A program made the position numbers and the translations under genes. Positions 62,282 through 64,000 of a DNA stretch of 64,000 nt are shown here, piece by piece. The notes under the pieces were generated by a model. The model was not told the DNA's origin. It worked only from the letters and a program-made list of their open reading frames with translations, and ran no database searches. The stretch covers positions 62,001 through 126,000 of the forward strand of contig CALROG020000002.1 of the NCBI GenBank assembly GCA_943369755.1, read 5' to 3'. Positions within the stretch are counted from its first letter, which is position 1; every line of letters begins with the position of its first letter. Origin of the DNA: CALROG01 sp943369755 (GTDB lineage Bacteria; Pseudomonadota; Gammaproteobacteria; Burkholderiales; Burkholderiaceae_C).

Positions 62282-62961
62282 TGCCTGCGGATGGACAGCC
62301 GGAAGCTACGCGCAGCATCGCGCGCCTCGACATATCTGGTCTTCTCATAAAACTCTAGCAAGTACAAACAGTCAGGACGTTTTTCCCGGAGTGAACTGAA
62401 TGCCCTACTGAACTCGTTGAGCGTCTGATATTTGACTGCGGCATACGTCCCGCCCACCAAAGCCAGCATCTGCTCAAATTCTGGTGTGGTGCGTATGAAT
62501 TCGATATGAGTATCTGTCGCGACTACAGTCGCCACAGCGCGATCGATACGTTTCCCATCCTTTTGATCAAACAGGCAAGGCGGCTTCCCAAAACCTTCTT
62601 CCAGCTTGCGTAGCTTCTCCAGCCGGTTCTTCAACTTATCAACGCCACCCTCATTGCTAACCACCTCTGCCGCTGCCATTGCGCTTTCAATCTTTCCGCC
62701 TTTGTTGTAGTACTCACTAAAGCCCTTGAGCTCTTTCATCGGCGCCAATCGGGACAACTCGTCTGTCAGCTCGGTAAGACTCGATACGCCAGCGGCCTTT
62801 AGCGCGGCTCGCTCCTGCTCTAACTTCGCTTTACTCGCATCTGCAGCCACCGACTGAATCGCCTGGTAACCGACAAAGGCAACAAGGCCAAAAAAACAAA
62901 TCTGCACCAATAAGTCGACCAAAGTGAAAAGAAAGACATCGTCCGTCCCACGACGACTCAT
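62278..62961 (-). CDS. MotB/ExbD/ZorB-like single-TM stator subunit
   Basis: The 227 residues have one N-terminal TM helix, residues 9-32 (FLFTLVDLLVQICFFGLVAF), with Asp16 in LVDLL at the place of the proton-carrying Asp of MotB, ExbD and ZorB. A charged coiled coil follows (about 40-120), and then a C-terminal domain of about 100 residues with RPDCLYLLEFYEKTRYVEA. I see no OmpA-like peptidoglycan-binding motif, which true ZorB and MotB have. It overlaps the upstream coiled-coil gene by 4 bp. Proton-channel role is inferred. Confidence 0.65.
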   Translation of the reverse strand: MSRRGTDDVFLFTLVDLLVQICFFGLVAFVGYQAIQSVAADASKAKLEQERAALKAAGVSSLTELTDELSRLAPMKELKGFSEYYNKGGKIESAMAAAEVVSNEGGVDKLKNRLEKLRKLEEGFGKPPCLFDQKDGKRIDRAVATVVATDTHIEFIRTTPEFEQMLALVGGTYAAVKYQTLNEFSRAFSSLREKRPDCLYLLEFYEKTRYVEARDAARSFRLSIRRQ

Positions 62962-64000
62962 TTCTGCACCTTTTGTCGGGTTTTGTCGATGATGATCTGC
63001 GCAATATCGACCAGTTTTCCGGTAAGCATGTCTACCGCCTGTCCAGACGCCGCGACATCTCGTGCTAGGTCTTCGCTAGTTGTCCGAATACGGAGTTGAA
63101 CCGTTTCAGCTGACGCGGCTAGGACTCTATCGAGTTTTTGCACAGCCTCACCTACTGACGCCGCAGCTTGGCTTATCACCTGAAGATTGGTGGAGAGCTG
63201 AGCAACTATGAGTCCTGTATCCGGCACTGAACTCAAAGTCTTGGCTGTTTTACTCCCCTCTGCGGCTAGTCCTGCCCCGAGCGTGGCGAGCTCATCCATA
63301 TGGCGCGTCAAACTGGCGATTGATTTCGCAACCTCGGCAACCGCGCCAGTCGTATCGGTCGCGTTCTTCCTGATGTGGTTCAAGGAATCGCTCGCACCAG
63401 CCGTGCTCGCTGCCAATCGTGTGAAATGGTCAGCAACAGGCAAAATTGCTGATGCAACGTTTGCGATTGACGTATCAAGCGTCCGTGCTGAATCGGCCAA
63501 CTTAGCCATCGAGGCGATCGTCTCATGCAGACGAGATGCGTTTTGTTCAATTTCGTCGCCGGCTTGCACGAAGATGGTCATCTTCTCGCCGGCTCGCTGC
63601 GATTGCGTGGCCACCGTCTTTAATGCTGCGGTTACATGGCCAAGATTCACTGTCAGATTCGATACCTCATCCGACATACCTGCCAAGCCCGCCATGCGAC
63701 TTTCAAGTTCGACAGCCGTCGCCGACACGCTCGAAGACAGATGGGCAAGTGAGCCCTCTTTGCCACTGAGGCTGTCGATTCCTCCTCGAACCTCTGAGAT
63801 TTCAGCTTTGAGCAGACCACTCCAATCTGCCAGTTCGCCGGTTGCATTGGCCGCTAACTCCATTCGGTCGTTAAATTTTTCCGTCGCAGGAACAATCCGA
63901 TTCAAGGCTTCCGTCAGTTTGAGCGTGGCCTCACCGAGTTGCACGTGTCGATGAAGTACGCTTTCATCGGCAACCAATTCTCGTAGGCTTTCTGCAATCC
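62958..64000 (-). CDS. Coiled-coil tail of ZorA/MotA-like subunit (partial, N-terminus beyond right edge)
   Basis: The frame has no stop up to 64000, so the gene begins outside the window. The visible 347 residues are almost wholly helical heptads with Ala, Thr and Ser (ELADWSGLLKAEISEVRGG, SVSATAVELESRMAGLAGM, ASGQAVDMLTGKLVDIAQI), resembling the long intracellular tail of ZorA or the signalling part of chemoreceptors. No TM helix is in the visible part; a MotA-like domain would lie to the right. It overlaps the MotB-like gene by 4 bp. A chemoreceptor-like or phage protein is an alternative. Confidence 0.6.
   Translation of the reverse strand, partial: IAESLRELVADESVLHRHVQLGEATLKLTEALNRIVPATEKFNDRMELAANATGELADWSGLLKAEISEVRGGIDSLSGKEGSLAHLSSSVSATAVELESRMAGLAGMSDEVSNLTVNLGHVTAALKTVATQSQRAGEKMTIFVQAGDEIEQNASRLHETIASMAKLADSARTLDTSIANVASAILPVADHFTRLAASTAGASDSLNHIRKNATDTTGAVAEVAKSIASLTRHMDELATLGAGLAAEGSKTAKTLSSVPDTGLIVAQLSTNLQVISQAAASVGEAVQKLDRVLAASAETVQLRIRTTSEDLARDVAASGQAVDMLTGKLVDIAQIIIDKTRQKVQK

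Noticed and set aside
62084..64000. Complete Zorya system
   Set aside because: Only ZorA-tail-like and ZorB-like parts are seen; ZorC, ZorD and ZorE are absent in view, so the name is kept as a likeness only.

Overview
The window looks like the chromosome of a betaproteobacterium of the order Burkholderiales, most likely family Comamonadaceae (Rhodoferax, Polaromonas or Acidovorax type). The reasons are high GC, the gene order folC-dedD-cvpA-purF-metZ, proteins typical of that family, and an interspersed repeat of about 48 bp ending in GCGGGCTACAG that I know as a Comamonadaceae-type dispersed element. This is inferred by reading; no database search was made.

Region 1 (1-8.4 kb) is a stress and defence block. 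A UmuD-like gene is cut by the left edge and sits in a two-gene operon behind a perfect LexA box. Divergent to it is a two-gene CBASS system: a CD-NTase second-messenger synthase and a two-TM SLATT membrane effector. An imperfect LexA-like palindrome lies just before the CD-NTase start, so this CBASS may be SOS-controlled. Next come a SRAP (YedK/HMCES-like) protein and a 1640-residue single-chain Type ISP restriction-modification enzyme with an AT-richer specificity region.

Region 2 (8.4-19.4 kb) reads as a mobilizable element. It holds an array of GAGTC repeats, a leftward gene train with a lone DotA/TraY-like protein, a MOBQ relaxase (mobA), a near-canonical RSF1010-type oriT, a TraD-like accessory gene, an element-borne and partly degenerate tRNA-Leu, a coiled-coil membrane protein, a helix-turn-helix protein with a PTPGx tandem repeat, and an AlpA-like regulator. 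No integrase and no complete conjugation system is in view. The element abuts a core tRNA cluster (Asp, Glu, Ala).

Region 3 (19.4-61.7 kb) is core chromosome. It contains gltX-metZ-purF-cvpA-dedD-folC, an exported DUF1800/DUF1501 pair next to an ECF sigma/anti-sigma pair, ppnP, argG, murB, yajQ, plsY, ybaK, an acyl-CoA synthetase, prfB with its programmed frameshift, pepN, fbp, tRNA-Thr, apaH, rhlE, pcp, a PHP phosphatase, a YciO/Sua5 protein, a site-2 protease, trpS, and a convergent response regulator/histidine kinase pair.

Region 4 (61.7-64 kb) is a second accessory segment. It carries a tight leftward operon that resembles the proton-channel (ZorA/ZorB, MotA/MotB-like) part of a Zorya system, followed by a 65-codon gene instead of the usual ZorC/ZorD. 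The first gene runs off the right edge. With the SOS-linked CBASS, this is the part of the window most likely to hold an undescribed system.
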